From Mycoplasmataceae bacterium (GTDB lineage: Bacteria > Bacillota_I > Bacilli_A > Mycoplasmatales > Mycoplasmoidaceae): DNA of 64,000 nucleotides. Positions 1 through 10,262 of this stretch are shown here, piece by piece (position 1 is the first letter of the stretch; every line of letters begins with the position of its first letter). The translations under genes and the position numbers were made by a program. The stretch lies in NCBI GenBank assembly GCA_031290395.1, contig JAITNN010000007.1, positions 62,001-126,000 on the forward strand. Reading direction: 5' to 3'. Below the pieces are notes generated by a model. The model was not told where the DNA came from and searched no databases. It was given only the letters and a program-made list of their open reading frames with translations.

Positions 1-81
1 GCTAGAATAAAACATGGTACATCTTCCTGACATTTTGGTTGATTTACAAGTGAATTGCTGAAGGAAAAGCAAAACACTTAA
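1..81 (+). CDS. possible 3' end of a gene cut by the left edge
   Basis: Reading frame 1 is open from the left edge to a TAA at 79-81, giving 26 codons. Two of them are TGA, which would be Trp here. The other two forward frames close within a few codons. I do not recognise the peptide. It could be the tail of a protein or a chance opening; nothing on the minus strand over this stretch looks better. Bases 82-191 hold no gene that I can see. Confidence 0.2.
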
Positions 82-191
82 CCAAAAATTGGCTTGGATC
101 CTATTTTTTACCTTAAAAACTAGTGGTGAACTTAATAATCCCCAAAAGAATTAATATGCCCTAATTGCCAATCATTCCTTCGCCAAAAAAC

Positions 192-217
192 AAAAATCAC
201 TTAAGTGATGATTTTTT
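192..217. terminator. hairpin with T runs on both sides
   Basis: A perfect inverted repeat (ATCAC-TTAA-GTGAT) is flanked by an A-rich left side and a T-rich right side. It can therefore act as an intrinsic terminator in either direction. It lies 74 bases beyond the stop of the minus-strand gene at 291-791 and probably ends the rplK-rplA transcript; it could also end whatever runs in from the left edge. Confidence 0.5.
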
Positions 218-290
218 GATTTGCTAACTATAAGTTATTTCAATGAAAAGAAATATATTAACATTAGGAATAAATAATTTTGACGTTTTA

Positions 291-791
291 CTAATCGTTT
301 GATGTCTTCTTCGATTGCTTAGATTGCTTTTTTAGCAAGGCAAGTTGCGCATGCAATTGTTTTTTAGCATTACGCTTGTCTTGAAATAATTTAGATTTTA
401 AAGGATCCAACATTAAAATGTAGTATTTATGTTGGAGTGCCTTTTTTTCTTTTTCAAATTTCGCCAATCTTGCCTTGCGATCAATAACTAATTTACTAGT
501 AATCTTATTATCGCCATCATGTTTGGATTGTTTTATAGCTAATTTACTATTAACTTTATAAATTTTAATTTGATGTATTAGTAAATTTCACTCGTATTGA
601 AATTTACGAAATAAAACATCGTCATGATCGGCATGATCTAAATTGATGGAATGATCTACTCCACTTATTATGAGTTTTCGTTCACGCAAAATACATTGAC
701 GATCATAACTATTAACAATCATTTCCAGCTTATTAAAATACAAACGAATGATTTTAGCTTTTTGATTGGTGTAGTTTATTCTAGAAGACAT
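291..791 (-). CDS. unrecognised 166-aa Lys/Gln-rich protein after rplA
   Basis: An intact code-4 gene with one TGA Trp codon (near residue 68), ending in TAG. I do not recognise a family. The N-terminal part is mixed and charged. Roughly residues 95-166 are rich in Lys, Gln, Leu and Ala with heptad-like spacing and end in a very basic tail, which suggests a helical or coiled, perhaps RNA- or ribosome-associated protein; that role is only inference. The start codon lies one base after the rplA stop, so it is almost certainly translated from the ribosomal operon mRNA. There is no signal peptide or membrane segment. Confidence 0.6.
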
Positions 792-792
792 T

Positions 793-1476
793 CTATTTGC
801 TTACGCCAACTTTAATAGAAGGACCCATTGTTGTGCAAAGGTAAATCTTCTGAACATAATCACCTTTAACAGTAGAAGGTCTTTTTGATAACAAGAACTC
901 AAGTAAAGCATTGATATTAGCAATTACCTTTTCAGCAGCTGCAGATACTTTCCCAATGACCATATGAATGTTCCCATATGTGTCAGTACGATAATTCATC
1001 TTACCTTTTTTAAATTCCTTAGTTACTTTAAGCACATCAGGAGTTACTGTTCCTAATTTAGGGTTAGGCATTAATCCTTTTGGTCCTAAAATTTTACCAA
1101 GTTTAGATAATTCAGGCATGAACTTAGGGGTGGTAATAATTACATCAAAATCTAATCAACCACCCTTAATTTCATCAATTTTATCTTTGCCACCTAAATA
1201 ATCTGCACCAGCTTCTTTAGCTTGGGTTGATGTAACATCATCACTTAAAACCAAAACTCTAGTTTGTTTACCAAAGTAATACGGTAAAGCGATTGTTCCT
1301 CTTAATTGTTGTTCAGCTTTAGTTGTATCAAGATTTAACTTAATTGCGATTTCAATTGAAGAATCAAATTTAGTAGTTGAAGTTTTTTTAGCTAAAGCTA
1401 CAGCTTCCTCTATTGTATATAACTTCTTACTATCAACAAGAGCCTTAGCAGCAGTGTATTTCTTATTCTTTGCCAT
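793..1476 (-). CDS. rplA: 50S ribosomal protein L1
   Basis: L1 binds 23S rRNA at the mobile L1 stalk by the E site and helps move deacylated tRNA. In many bacteria it also represses its own operon by binding the rplK leader. The 227-residue product has the family's normal length and shows typical L1 stretches such as GPKGLMPNPKLGTV and the N-terminal MAKNKKYTAAKALVD. It has one TGA Trp codon (residue 107), without which the gene would look split in two. The start is ATG two bases after rplK, and the ribosome site AAAGGTGG lies inside the end of rplK. It is the second gene of the rplK-rplA operon, followed immediately by a small basic protein. Confidence 0.97.
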
Positions 1477-1478
1477 AA

Positions 1479-1937
1479 TTATTTACCACCTTTCGCTGTT
1501 TTCTTTGGTGTTAAATCTACACCTTCAATGGTAATTCCCATTTGTTTGGCAGTACCAGCGATCATTCTTAATGCGGCTTCTTCATCATATGCATTAAGGT
1601 CTGGTAATTTATATTTAGCAATCTCAAGCGCTTGTGCTTTTGTAATAGTTGCAACATGATCAGTTAGTTGGTTTTTACCAGCCGTTTCTAATTTGGCCGC
1701 TTTCTTTAACATTACACTCGCTGGTGATGTTTTTGTGATAAATGTAAAAGACTTATCATTGAACGCAGTAATAATGCAAGGCACTACTTCTCCATTACGA
1801 GTTTTTGTCTTATCGTTGAATTGCTTAGTGAATTCTCCCATATTAATACCAATTGACGCTAATGCAGGTCCTGGTTTGGCTTGTCCACCAATAAGTTGTA
1901 TTTTGGCAATACGAACTATTTCCTTTTTTGCAGCCAC
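1479..1937 (-). CDS. rplK: 50S ribosomal protein L11
   Basis: L11 forms the base of the GTPase-associated stalk on 23S rRNA. The 152-residue product is slightly longer than the usual ~141 and shows the hallmark [14 protein letters not shown]-like start (here [16 protein letters not shown]), [12 protein letters not shown] and the C-terminal GTAKQMGI. The start codon is GTG, fixed by the strong ribosome site AGGAGG at about 1947-1952 on the complementary strand. It is the first gene of the operon, with a consensus TATAAT promoter box about 100 bases upstream and a roughly 90-base structured leader between. Confidence 0.97.
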   Translation of the reverse strand: MAAKKEIVRIAKIQLIGGQAKPGPALASIGINMGEFTKQFNDKTKTRNGEVVPCIITAFNDKSFTFITKTSPASVMLKKAAKLETAGKNQLTDHVATITKAQALEIAKYKLPDLNAYDEEAALRMIAGTAKQMGITIEGVDLTPKKTAKGGK

Positions 1938-1944
1938 AAGTATA

Positions 1945-2043
1945 CCTCCTATGTTTTTGTATCTCTACGTGGTCTAACGGATAAATCAGTTCCTTCCACA
2001 TGCTACAGTAAATCAAATTCCCAATCAAGGGACCATAATTATA
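1945..2043 (-). promoter_or_regulatory. rplKA promoter and structured leader, candidate L1-binding site
   Basis: A perfect TATAAT lies at 2038-2043 (complement), predicting a transcript start near 2031 and a leader of about 94 nt before the GTG of rplK. The leader contains a TCCC/GGGA hairpin. Nearer the gene is a GUGG...CCAC stem (about 1969-1999) enclosing an AAGGA-type internal segment. In many bacteria L1 represses this operon by binding a leader mimic of its 23S site. The position and the GUGGAAGGA-like strand fit that idea, but I could only match it by eye. Confidence 0.45.
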
Positions 2044-2113
2044 TAGATAACCATTAAATTTACTAATTTAATTTGAAATCGTTAAAATTGACCATGTTAA
2101 ATATCTCATTTTT

Positions 2114-2138
2114 AACCTATGTATTACATACATAGGTT
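2114..2138. terminator. perfect 10-bp hairpin
   Basis: A 10-bp perfect stem with a 5-nt loop lies between the divergent rplK promoter and the small gene at 2214. No long T run follows on either strand, so it is either a weak terminator insulating the two transcription units or a protein-binding palindrome. Confidence 0.4.
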
Positions 2139-2163
2139 ATTTCGATTTATTGAAAATAATAAT

Positions 2164-2188
2164 TAAAAAAAATATTTTCGGCATATTA
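2164..2188 (+). repeat. upstream element shared with 50788-50812
   Basis: This block (A-rich run, then TATTTTCGG, then TATTA) is nearly the same as the block at 50788-50812. Each lies 20-30 bases before a small gene of the coiled-coil type. The TATTA end could be a -10 box, so this may be a shared promoter or operator. Confidence 0.5.
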
Positions 2189-2213
2189 CTACTTGAAGGG
2201 ATGGTAATATGCC

Positions 2214-2453
2214 ATGAGTTATAATAAAGAAAAGAAAATGAAGATTACTTATATGGATACTGAAGTCGCAAAACAAGGCACCGAAATGCATTATGTTGAT
2301 CTTAAACCTAATAGCAAAAAAAGAAAAATAGCAGGTATGCCTAAGTGATTTAAGGTATGATCTGAGACAGTTCTTGAATCTCGTTTCAATAAAATTGAAA
2401 CTATTTTGGCAGACCACGGTAAACGTATATCTAACCTTGAAAACTCAAAATAA
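2214..2453 (+). CDS. small charged protein, 79 aa
   Basis: An intact code-4 gene with two TGA Trp codons (the motif is MPKWFKVWSETVLESRFNKIE). It is basic in the first half. The last 25 residues (IETILADHGKRISNLENSK) form a short amphipathic helix of the kind that ends many mollicute coiled-coil proteins. I do not recognise a named family. It is a single-gene unit, divergent from rplK, and its upstream element is almost identical to that of the 176-aa coiled-coil gene at 50833. The two may belong to one regulon or paralogous group, although the proteins share only general character. Confidence 0.6.
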
Positions 2454-2535
2454 TTTCTTAAAGTCAAATTATTAGTAAAAAACAGATACATATTAGCTTA
2501 ATCACTAATTTGATTTTTCCGTTTATTATTTCAGC

Positions 2536-2829
2536 CTATTCTACTGGATCAAAATTAATTGCAACCCCAAAAGCCACAAGCATGAAAACAACGGCTACCA
2601 CGGCTACTATGACAGTTACCATCATGGATATTAACATACGGTTTTTATACATCCATTTGAAGAATCAATTTTTTGTTTCGGCGATGTTAGGATCAGCTTT
2701 GTTCCGCATGCATCAGGCACACCAATATAAACAAAGACCAGTTAATAAGATAAAAACAATACCAACAACTAAAAAAACTATTGATTCTGTGCTACCGTCG
2801 AATCCTGACTTTAATACAGCGTTTAACAT
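2536..2829 (-). CDS. small two-helix membrane protein downstream of ptsH
   Basis: A 97-residue protein that is open only with TGA as Trp. Two strong membrane segments can be seen, at about residues 17-37 and 67-90, with a basic, Cys- and Trp-containing loop between them (RNKADPNIAETKN). There is no lipobox. It begins 19 bases after the ptsH stop on the same strand and so is probably cotranscribed with it. The protein family is not recognised. The larger open frame on the opposite strand is a shadow. Confidence 0.65.
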
Positions 2830-2848
2830 ATCAATAGTTTTCTTAATC

Positions 2849-3112
2849 TTATATTAATTTATTGTCACGCATTACTTTTTCAATTGCGACAATGGCTTCA
2901 GCTTCGTCCAAACCTTTAGCTTGAACTTCAATCTTATTATTAGACTTTACACCTAGAGCCATTAAATTAATTAATGATTTTGCATTAGCTTCTCTACCAT
3001 CTAGGACAATTTTAATGTCAGACTTGAATTTTGTTGCAGCGCCAGTAATTTTACTTGCTGGTCTGGCGTGTAATCCGATTGGATCAATTATTTTAACTTG
3101 AATAGATTTCAT
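2849..3112 (-). CDS. ptsH: phosphocarrier protein HPr
   Basis: HPr carries phosphate from enzyme I to the sugar-specific IIA components of the phosphotransferase system. The 87-residue product is of normal length. It shows the active-site motif GLHARPAS (His15) and the regulatory Ser46 context (AKSLINLMALGV), which in Firmicutes and mollicutes is phosphorylated by HPr kinase. HPr is also the phosphate donor for DhaM-type subunits, which ties it to the DhaL-DhaM fusion at 55-56 kb. Confidence 0.97.
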   Translation of the reverse strand: MKSIQVKIIDPIGLHARPASKITGAATKFKSDIKIVLDGREANAKSLINLMALGVKSNNKIEVQAKGLDEAEAIVAIEKVMRDNKLI

Positions 3113-3171
3113 TTTATTTCCTCGCTATCAATTAGTTAATAATATCAAATTAACCATATTAAGTAAAAATT

Positions 3172-4158
3172 TTATTTCGGAAGTTTTATTAAATTTAATT
3201 TATAAACGCCAAGATAAACAGCAATATTGCAGATTGAAGCAATGAAAACAGTCATTGCTGTATCACTTAAATAGTGATAGCCAGATTGAATCCTAGCAAA
3301 CATAGTTACCACAATAATCGTAGCTACAAAGATAATAGATATTATTTGAAGTGGTAATTTACGATTGAACATAAGTATGGTTATGATAATTATGGGAATC
3401 AATGTGGATGCTCAATTTGTATGACCACTTGGAAAAGAAGCATATGGAAAACCTGAACCAGCTGATTGATTTCAAATCAATGAATATCACGGTTTAAACA
3501 TCCCTAGGTCTCCTCCTTGGTCAATAATAATTGATTCATATCTTTCACGAGATATGTTGGTTTTTAATAAAAAAATAATCAACCATTGAATAGCAATAAT
3601 AATGAAGACGTATAAAGCTCATTTAAAACAAATCGCTTTATTTGTCCCCCCCCTAATCAAATATTGGACTAATAAACTTGAGACAACCATACCTACGATT
3701 GCACCAATGGCAGCATATAAAACTGCTCAAGTATGCAATCATTTTGTTTGTTCTGCAGAATTAGAATGCAAATTGAAAGAATATTCTAACTCTCTTACAC
3801 AGCCGTCGTAAACACAAAACGTTACAGCAGCACTAACAAGTAAATAAGCAATGATTAAATAAATAATTTTTGTCCAACGAAGTTTAAACTTGTGTGGTTG
3901 CCCTAAAATTAAAAGCGACCCTACAAACATTATGAGAATAGCGCATAGCGTCCCAGGAATAAAACTAAACACATTACCAAACGACTGGGCTCATCTGCTT
4001 GCATCGTCTCCAGCAAGAGCGCTACTAATGTTTCAATCAAGAAAAGCACCAATGATTAAACAGACTACACCAAATACTAAAAATCCAATAAGTACATAAA
4101 TGGGATTGATAGTCTTTTGTGTTTTACCTTGATGTGGGCGTTTAATGTTCGTTGTCAT
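3172..4158 (-). CDS. PAP2-family membrane phosphatase
   Basis: A 328-residue protein with several membrane spans. The PAP2 (phosphatidic acid phosphatase type 2) signature is complete in its C-terminal third: KTNISRERYE, then PSGHTNW with the catalytic His region, then ARIQSGYHYLSD with the nucleophile His. Family members remove phosphate from lipid phosphates or undecaprenyl pyrophosphate at the outer membrane face. The start ATG lies inside the end of rmuC (17-base overlap in another frame), implying translational coupling. A C8 tract at 3646-3653 encodes a Gly-Gly in a loop. A second, diverged PAP2 gene lies at 33279-34232. Confidence 0.88.
3646..3653. repeat. C8 homopolymer tract in the PAP2 gene
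   Basis: Eight C on the plus strand (G8 in the sense strand), in frame as sequenced and coding Gly-Gly. Gain or loss of one base would truncate the phosphatase before its catalytic motifs. Confidence 0.9.
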
Positions 4159-5320
4159 TTTCTTGGTAATCCTTTAAAGCAGTACCTTCTAATTCTAATT
4201 GACGCTTTGAATTTTCGGTTGCTTCCATATTCTTTTCAACTTCATCTAATAACGGTTGATTAGTATCTTCAATACGTTTAATACCTTTTAGTACTTGATT
4301 ATTAGTATGGGTTAAAGATTTAGCTTTATTAATTAATGTAAGTAAAGTTTTAATATATTCATTCCAACCGTCTGCTGATTTTTGAAAATCTGCAAAAACT
4401 TTTGTTAATTGTTTTTTTAGAGTTTCCACATTCTTAGACATATTTTTATCTTTTTCGTTAGCAACAAATAGCTTTAGCAATACAGTGATGGTCGTTGGTG
4501 AAGATAAAAAAACATGATACTCGTTAGCTTCCAATAATAGTCTCTCCCCAAACCAACTCACGATGTCGTTAAAAATACCTTCTGACGGAATAAAAATAAT
4601 AACATTTTCAATGTTGTCTTTGGGAGAAACATATTTTTCAACTTCTTTAAATTTAGCGACGATGTCGCGTCTAAATAGTTGTTTGGCCTTATCTTTTTCA
4701 ATTTCTGACTTAGCTTCATTAATCTTTTTATAGTTATCTAATGGGAATTTCACATCAATTGGAACATTGTGTCCACCCATAGTTAACATGAAATCAACAA
4801 CTCCGTCTTGAACTCGGTGTTGAATACTTACATAAGAACTATTAACGCCAAAAATGTCTTCAAGCAATGTTTTTAATTGAAATTCTCCAAAATTGCCACG
4901 ATTTTTAGAATTAGTATAAATTTCTGTAATCCCTTTTAATTCAGCTGATATAGAGGGAATATTCTTAGTGGAGGTTTGCAAAGTATCCAAGTTAGTTTTA
5001 ATTTCGCTATTGAAACGATTCAAATCTTTTTGAAACTTATCCATAGTTTCAATTTTTTCCGATAAGGTAGCTAATTTTTCAATTGATCCTTTACCAGTAT
5101 CGCCAACATTTTTGCTTAAATCAGCGTATGTTTTTTGCATCGAATCAATTTGTGTCTGTAATTTTTCATTTTGCACCACAATATCTTGCAATTTTTGTGT
5201 AGTTTCGGGCGATGAACCAACAATTTTGGAAGATTTTTTCACAAAGAGAATTAAGACCACGATTAGTCCAATGGCCAAAACACTTGCAATGATTATTAAT
5301 GAGATTTCAATTGGTGTCAT
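4142..5320 (-). CDS. rmuC: DNA recombination protein RmuC
   Basis: RmuC proteins are membrane-anchored, nuclease-fold proteins linked to limiting recombination at inverted repeats. This 392-residue protein has one N-terminal membrane helix (residues 5-27), a long coiled coil (about 35-110) and the RmuC domain. Typical stretches in that domain are NRGNFGEFQLKTLLEDI, VDFMLTM..NVPIDVKFPLDNY and FIPSEGIFNDIV. A good ribosome site (GTAGGAGTT) precedes the ATG. It is divergent from the giant ABC permease and translationally coupled to the downstream PAP2 gene. Confidence 0.93.
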   Translation of the reverse strand: MTPIEISLIIIASVLAIGLIVVLILFVKKSSKIVGSSPETTQKLQDIVVQNEKLQTQIDSMQKTYADLSKNVGDTGKGSIEKLATLSEKIETMDKFQKDLNRFNSEIKTNLDTLQTSTKNIPSISAELKGITEIYTNSKNRGNFGEFQLKTLLEDIFGVNSSYVSIQHRVQDGVVDFMLTMGGHNVPIDVKFPLDNYKKINEAKSEIEKDKAKQLFRRDIVAKFKEVEKYVSPKDNIENVIIFIPSEGIFNDIVSWFGERLLLEANEYHVFLSSPTTITVLLKLFVANEKDKNMSKNVETLKKQLTKVFADFQKSADGWNEYIKTLLTLINKAKSLTHTNNQVLKGIKRIEDTNQPLLDEVEKNMEATENSKRQLELEGTALKDYQENDNEH

Positions 5321-5361
5321 TATCTTAACTCCTACATGGTACCGAAACTATTTCGTTATTC

Positions 5362-5385
5362 ATTATAAGTATTAATACATATAAT
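5362..5385. promoter_or_regulatory. overlapping divergent promoters of rmuC and the ABC permease
   Basis: A TATAAT on the minus strand (5362-5367) and another on the plus strand (5380-5385) face outwards, 18 bases apart. Each promoter's -35 region would overlap the other's -10 box. The rmuC side has an ordinary leader with a ribosome site. The permease side leaves only 14 bases before its ATG. Confidence 0.55.
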
Positions 5386-5399
5386 TATTTTCTAATTTT

Positions 5400-8300
5400 A
5401 TGTGAAATCTCATTAAAAGTGTATTCCGTTCCCTTAAAAAAAATAAGGTTTCAATGATTGGGTTAACTTTCCTAGTTTTCTTATCCATGGGTGTTTTTAC
5501 CATCCTAAACTCTACGGCTACCAATATTAAAAACGAATATAACCAAATTTCCACATCTGGTAACCTTCATGACTTCACTGTTTCTGAAAACTATAACATT
5601 GGTAACATTAATTGAACATATTATGAAGGTACTGACCACGATTATGATGGATGATCAAGTGATGCTGGGACTAATCCTAATATTCCATGACCAGCACAGA
5701 CCTGGAATGGATCTGATTGAACAAGAACTTACCAAATGAAAGTCGATGTCCCCCCTAATGATACAAGCACATTGATTAATCAATTTTATCATGATCACGG
5801 TACTGATGAACATCAAGGCGATCAGTATTGAGATATGTTAAACCCAATTTACACAATAACAGGGGCGGGTGAACTAGGATATTTAACTGCGGGACCGGAT
5901 GTGGCTGATCATAAGACCGACGAATCATTATCAGATGTATTAACTGAAGTCAAATTTTCTGGTGATTTAACACAATTATTTAAGCAAGAAACTATTACCG
6001 CGCAAACCATACTTAATGTTATTAGCCAGACCGATACACCTATCCAAGAATATCTAAGTGATCCGACAGCTGGTTTGGGTAACGATGTTACATTTCGTAA
6101 CTTCAAATCATTGGGTATTAACAATTCACCAGATGATATTTTATATAAAGTTGTTCAATCTAATCCTGAAGATAAAATCGATAAAATTTATTCTTTAGAT
6201 GAAAACAAACTAAATAACTTTAGTATTCATGATTTTAACCCATTACAGAACGAGGTGTGAAGTAGTCAAGATTGAAATTTTTATAATGATTTGTTCGTCA
6301 AACCTTATGGCAATACTAATAAACCTCGTTTCGCAGATATATCAGATTTAATACACTACAATTTGCCATACCCATATCCTACAACTGACCCTGAAGAAGA
6401 AGAAGCTGTACATGCTTTCTTTATTCTTTTAAGCAAGGGCAATTTATCTGATGAAGTCAAAAATTTAACCAAGGATATCACCAGTTTAAGTAGTCAAAAT
6501 CCAGGTGATTGATCTTGAGCGAGTGCATACATAGACTATCACGATAATTTTCATTCCAATGGGCAACCCGTTATCACTGACCATCATTATAAATATTCTT
6601 TAAATTGAACAACTACAGCTGCATGAACATTGCAAGATTGAACTGCTGATTTTGTAGTCGCTGCTCCTGAATATCTTAACAAACATAATATCACCCCTTG
6701 AAACTTACAAGATGCTGATGGTACTAAACTATCACCGGCTGATTTTAAAAGTAAATTAAATAATATGAACGAAGTAGAGCGTAGCACTTATATTACAAAA
6801 CTCGCTGTAGATAATCCAAATCACTCTTTACGTATTGGCGGTGAAGGCGCTATGCCATTTATAGTTATTGGTAGTGGTATTACTGCCGATTTTATTTATC
6901 CTATATTAGATATTCAACACGCTGTACCTAACCCAGATAAGGAATGTATCATTTTTGGCAATGATCATACTTACGATCGTGTATTTGATTCATATCGAGG
7001 TAATCCAACTGAAAATTATTTAGTTGGTAAATTCAACGATGGTGTTGATCCACAAAAAACCATTGATGCTATTAATGCCAAAGCTAAAGAAGAAATGAAT
7101 TGGCCTAAAGGTATTAAAGCTGCATATTTGGCCAATGACACAACTGATTTTTTAAATGCTGGTGCTTTCCGAATTGCTTATATACCGCAATTGGTAAATC
7201 GTGTTCAATATATCTCATATGCACTAACTACCTTTATCGTAATCTTAAGTTTGTTCATATGTGGTATTGTGATTCGTCGTTTTGTTAGCAATAACCGTAT
7301 GCAAATTGGCGTTATGCAAGCCAATGGTATTAAAAAAAGTCAAATTGCTTTTTCACTCACGCCATTTGCCTTAATACCCGCTATTATTGGTGGCATAGGT
7401 GGTTATATTGCTGGGCTATTACTACAGTCGTCTGCGATGGGATTATTTAGTAATTATTGGATGCTCCCCACTGCTTTCGCATCTTTCAATATTTTATCGT
7501 TTTTAGTGGCTTTGCTCATTCCATTTGCTATTTTCATGGTAGTTGCCATTATTTCTACATTGATAGTGTTGCGTGAAAAAACAGTGGATTTGATGAAACA
7601 AGGTAGCGAATATAAATCTAATGCTATTGCTCGTAACATTAAAAAACCTTTCGTTAATTTTGGTATTATGACAAAGTTTCGAGTCTCGCTAGCTTTTAAC
7701 TCATTTTGAAAACTTATTGTTCTGTCTATTATGTCAGCGTTAGCGATGTCAACATTGGTATTTAGCATAACAATTGTTGGTAAATTTGACTATGTAAAGG
7801 ATAAAACCTTTGCTAGTCGTAATTACACTTATGCTGTTGATTTAACTTCACCAACTAATCAAGGTGGTCAATATATCCCAGTGGATGCCGAACAATTTGG
7901 CGAATCTGGTTTTATCAATACATCTAATGGGTCTAACTGAGTGCCCAATAATTATTTTGATAAAGAGTTTACAGAAGGTGGTGCTTATCCAAGTTTGTTG
8001 CCTTTTGCAGACACCACATATAGTGATATTTTTAAAACCGAGACTTATGATGACTATTATGGTATACCTAAACTTTACCATTCTTTGACTTATGCTGCTT
8101 ATGATCTTGCAGCGTTATTGCTGGGCGGAAAATCTGGTGATGTGGAAAGAAGTTTTTCAGTTACACCATCAACCCCGGGTAGTGATGATGGTCATGTATA
8201 CGGAACTGCTTTTTACCCAATGCTTAGTGATTCAACGGGTGAGAGCATAGATCCTTTATTTATGAAAAATATGTCTATGGATCAATCTGCCATGAACTAT

Positions 8301-10259
8301 ACTGTTGGTATTGCTGGATTTATGGCAAGTAATCCTTGAGAATTAGCGGTTTCATTGATGCCAGAAAATAATAAAAATCTCTGTGATGGACGTACCATTC
8401 AATTAGTGCAACAATTGGGCGAAGCGGTTTGTGGTGGCAGCAATGCTGATAGAAATCCACATGGTTACTCAATAGATTGAAATACTAAATATGTAGACAA
8501 GGATTTTTTTGCCGAGAATGACACCTCGGCTAGTGGCGATAGTAGAATTGATCCAGATTGTGCATATAACTATTCATTCATAGAAGACAATTGTGTAATG
8601 CCATTAATTGGTGAATGTTTAAAACCAGAATTTATGTCATTTTTGAACGATGCTTACAATTCTTTTGAGATATACAATGGTGAAAAAGGTTTAACTAACA
8701 ATGATTATGCTGTTGTTTACAACAAAGTACCACTCAATACAAACGATGAAACTTATACATATTTAAGTGTGACTGGTAGTAAACAAAATAAATCATATCC
8801 GTCTAATTTAGTTGCGCCATCTGGAACACGTGTTGTTGGTATAAAACCAGATACAAAATATGTTGAACTAGTTGATAATAACAACAAAGATTTAAAACCA
8901 TTATTAGCAGATGATAAAGTTAATATTAATACAACTAATGAAACATTTCCAATTGTTGTTAATGAATTTGCTGCATATAAATACAACTTAAAAGTAGGCG
9001 ATAAAATTTCTTTCAATATTGATAATAAAGCAAATTTATTAGACAATATTATTACCGATGAAAATTATTCACCTGAAAAAGATCCAAGTACATTAGGAAC
9101 ATTTAATGTTGTTGGCATTAACACTACATATGAGGGTGAAGAATATTTTACAAACCAACAACTAGCTAATTATTTATTAGGATTAAAAAGTAATTTTTCT
9201 AGTGGTACGATTCATAACTATTATTTTGATAGTACAGAATTGCCAATCATATCTGGTGATGGATCTCTATCCCCTCCAGGATCAAGTGGCAAAAGGTTAG
9301 ATTATATCTACGATCTTAATAATGGTGGAGAATTTCCACTAACTGATAAAACCCAACTACGGACGCTCAGTTTATGAAACCCTGCTTATGACTACGTCCA
9401 AAACACAACACCACCAACTAATAACATCACTCCTTACGGATTCAACGGTGTATTTACCAATAAGAGTAATGGTAGTGCCATTTTAAATAGCGGCATGTAC
9501 ATTTACTCTAAATCTGGTCTCTATCCAGGTAATGATTCACTTAATTCTGATTTAGTAAAAAGTATGCTTAAAATTGGACCTAATTTACAAACTGCTAGTA
9601 TTATTGCTGGTTTTTATAACCCAAAAACTGACGAAGGTACGGATTTAGGTAAACAAATTAACGGCTTATACAGCGAATGAATCAAGGCGCCTGTGGGGGA
9701 AGAACAATCTACTCATAATGCGATGGTAGAAGACACTATTATTAATGAGTTTATTGCAGCTACTCAAAAGACATTTGGACAAACGGTAGTAAATGCCTTA
9801 GTATCTGGAGCAATTGATAAAGACTCTACGGAAACTATCTTTACTAATTTATCCACTACCGTTGAACAAATTGAAGACGTCACCCTAGCAGTTATTTCAT
9901 TGATGGTTACCATCATTGTTATATTAATTACCATTATGTTAATCAATGATGCAAAAAAATTAGCCTCCATTTTAAAAGCTTTAGGTTATAAAGATGGTGA
10001 AAATGCTACTTCATTCCTAGCCATTTACTTACCAGTTATCATTTTAGGATTATTAATAGCCATACCACTAAGCTTTGGTATAGTTATTGCATTTCAATCA
10101 ATAATCTTTAGTGGTACAAACATTTTATTGACTGCCAACATCCACTGATGATCATTCTTGATAGGCGTTGGTGCAATTGCTTCGATCTTGGCAGTAAGTG
10201 GTATCGGTGGTTACCACTCGTTGAAAAAAGACCGTTTAACGGATATGATTAAGGAATAG
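5400..10259 (+). CDS. giant FtsX-type ABC transporter permease, 1619 aa
   Basis: The gene is a single 1620-codon frame once TGA is read as Trp; exported loops are dense in such codons. There is one membrane helix near residues 17-37, then a ~560-residue outer region. Three helices follow at about 605-630, 650-675 and 695-725, then a helix at about 770-795 and a second ~690-residue outer region. Three closing helices lie at about 1490-1520, 1535-1565 and 1582-1607. This duplicated FtsX/MacB-like layout matches the very large mollicute permeases paired with a separate ATPase (as MG468/MG467 in M. genitalium). Its substrate is unknown; release of lipids or lipoproteins is possible by analogy with LolCDE/MacB. 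The ATPase gene starts three bases after its stop. Confidence 0.88.
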
Positions 10260-10262
10260 GTT

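Noticed and set aside
1961-2035. Possible tRNA on the plus strand upstream of rplK (a D-arm-like GTGGTCTAACGGATAA)
   Set aside because: No acceptor stem and no matching T arm can be formed; it is better explained as part of the rplK leader on the other strand.
2510-2857. Plus-strand open frame of 115 codons
   Set aside because: It is the shadow of the minus-strand two-helix membrane protein, which has better composition, TGA Trp codons and an operon position after ptsH.
7454-7768. Minus-strand open frame inside the giant permease gene
   Set aside because: It lies within membrane-helix codons of the permease, has no ribosome site and no recognisable product.
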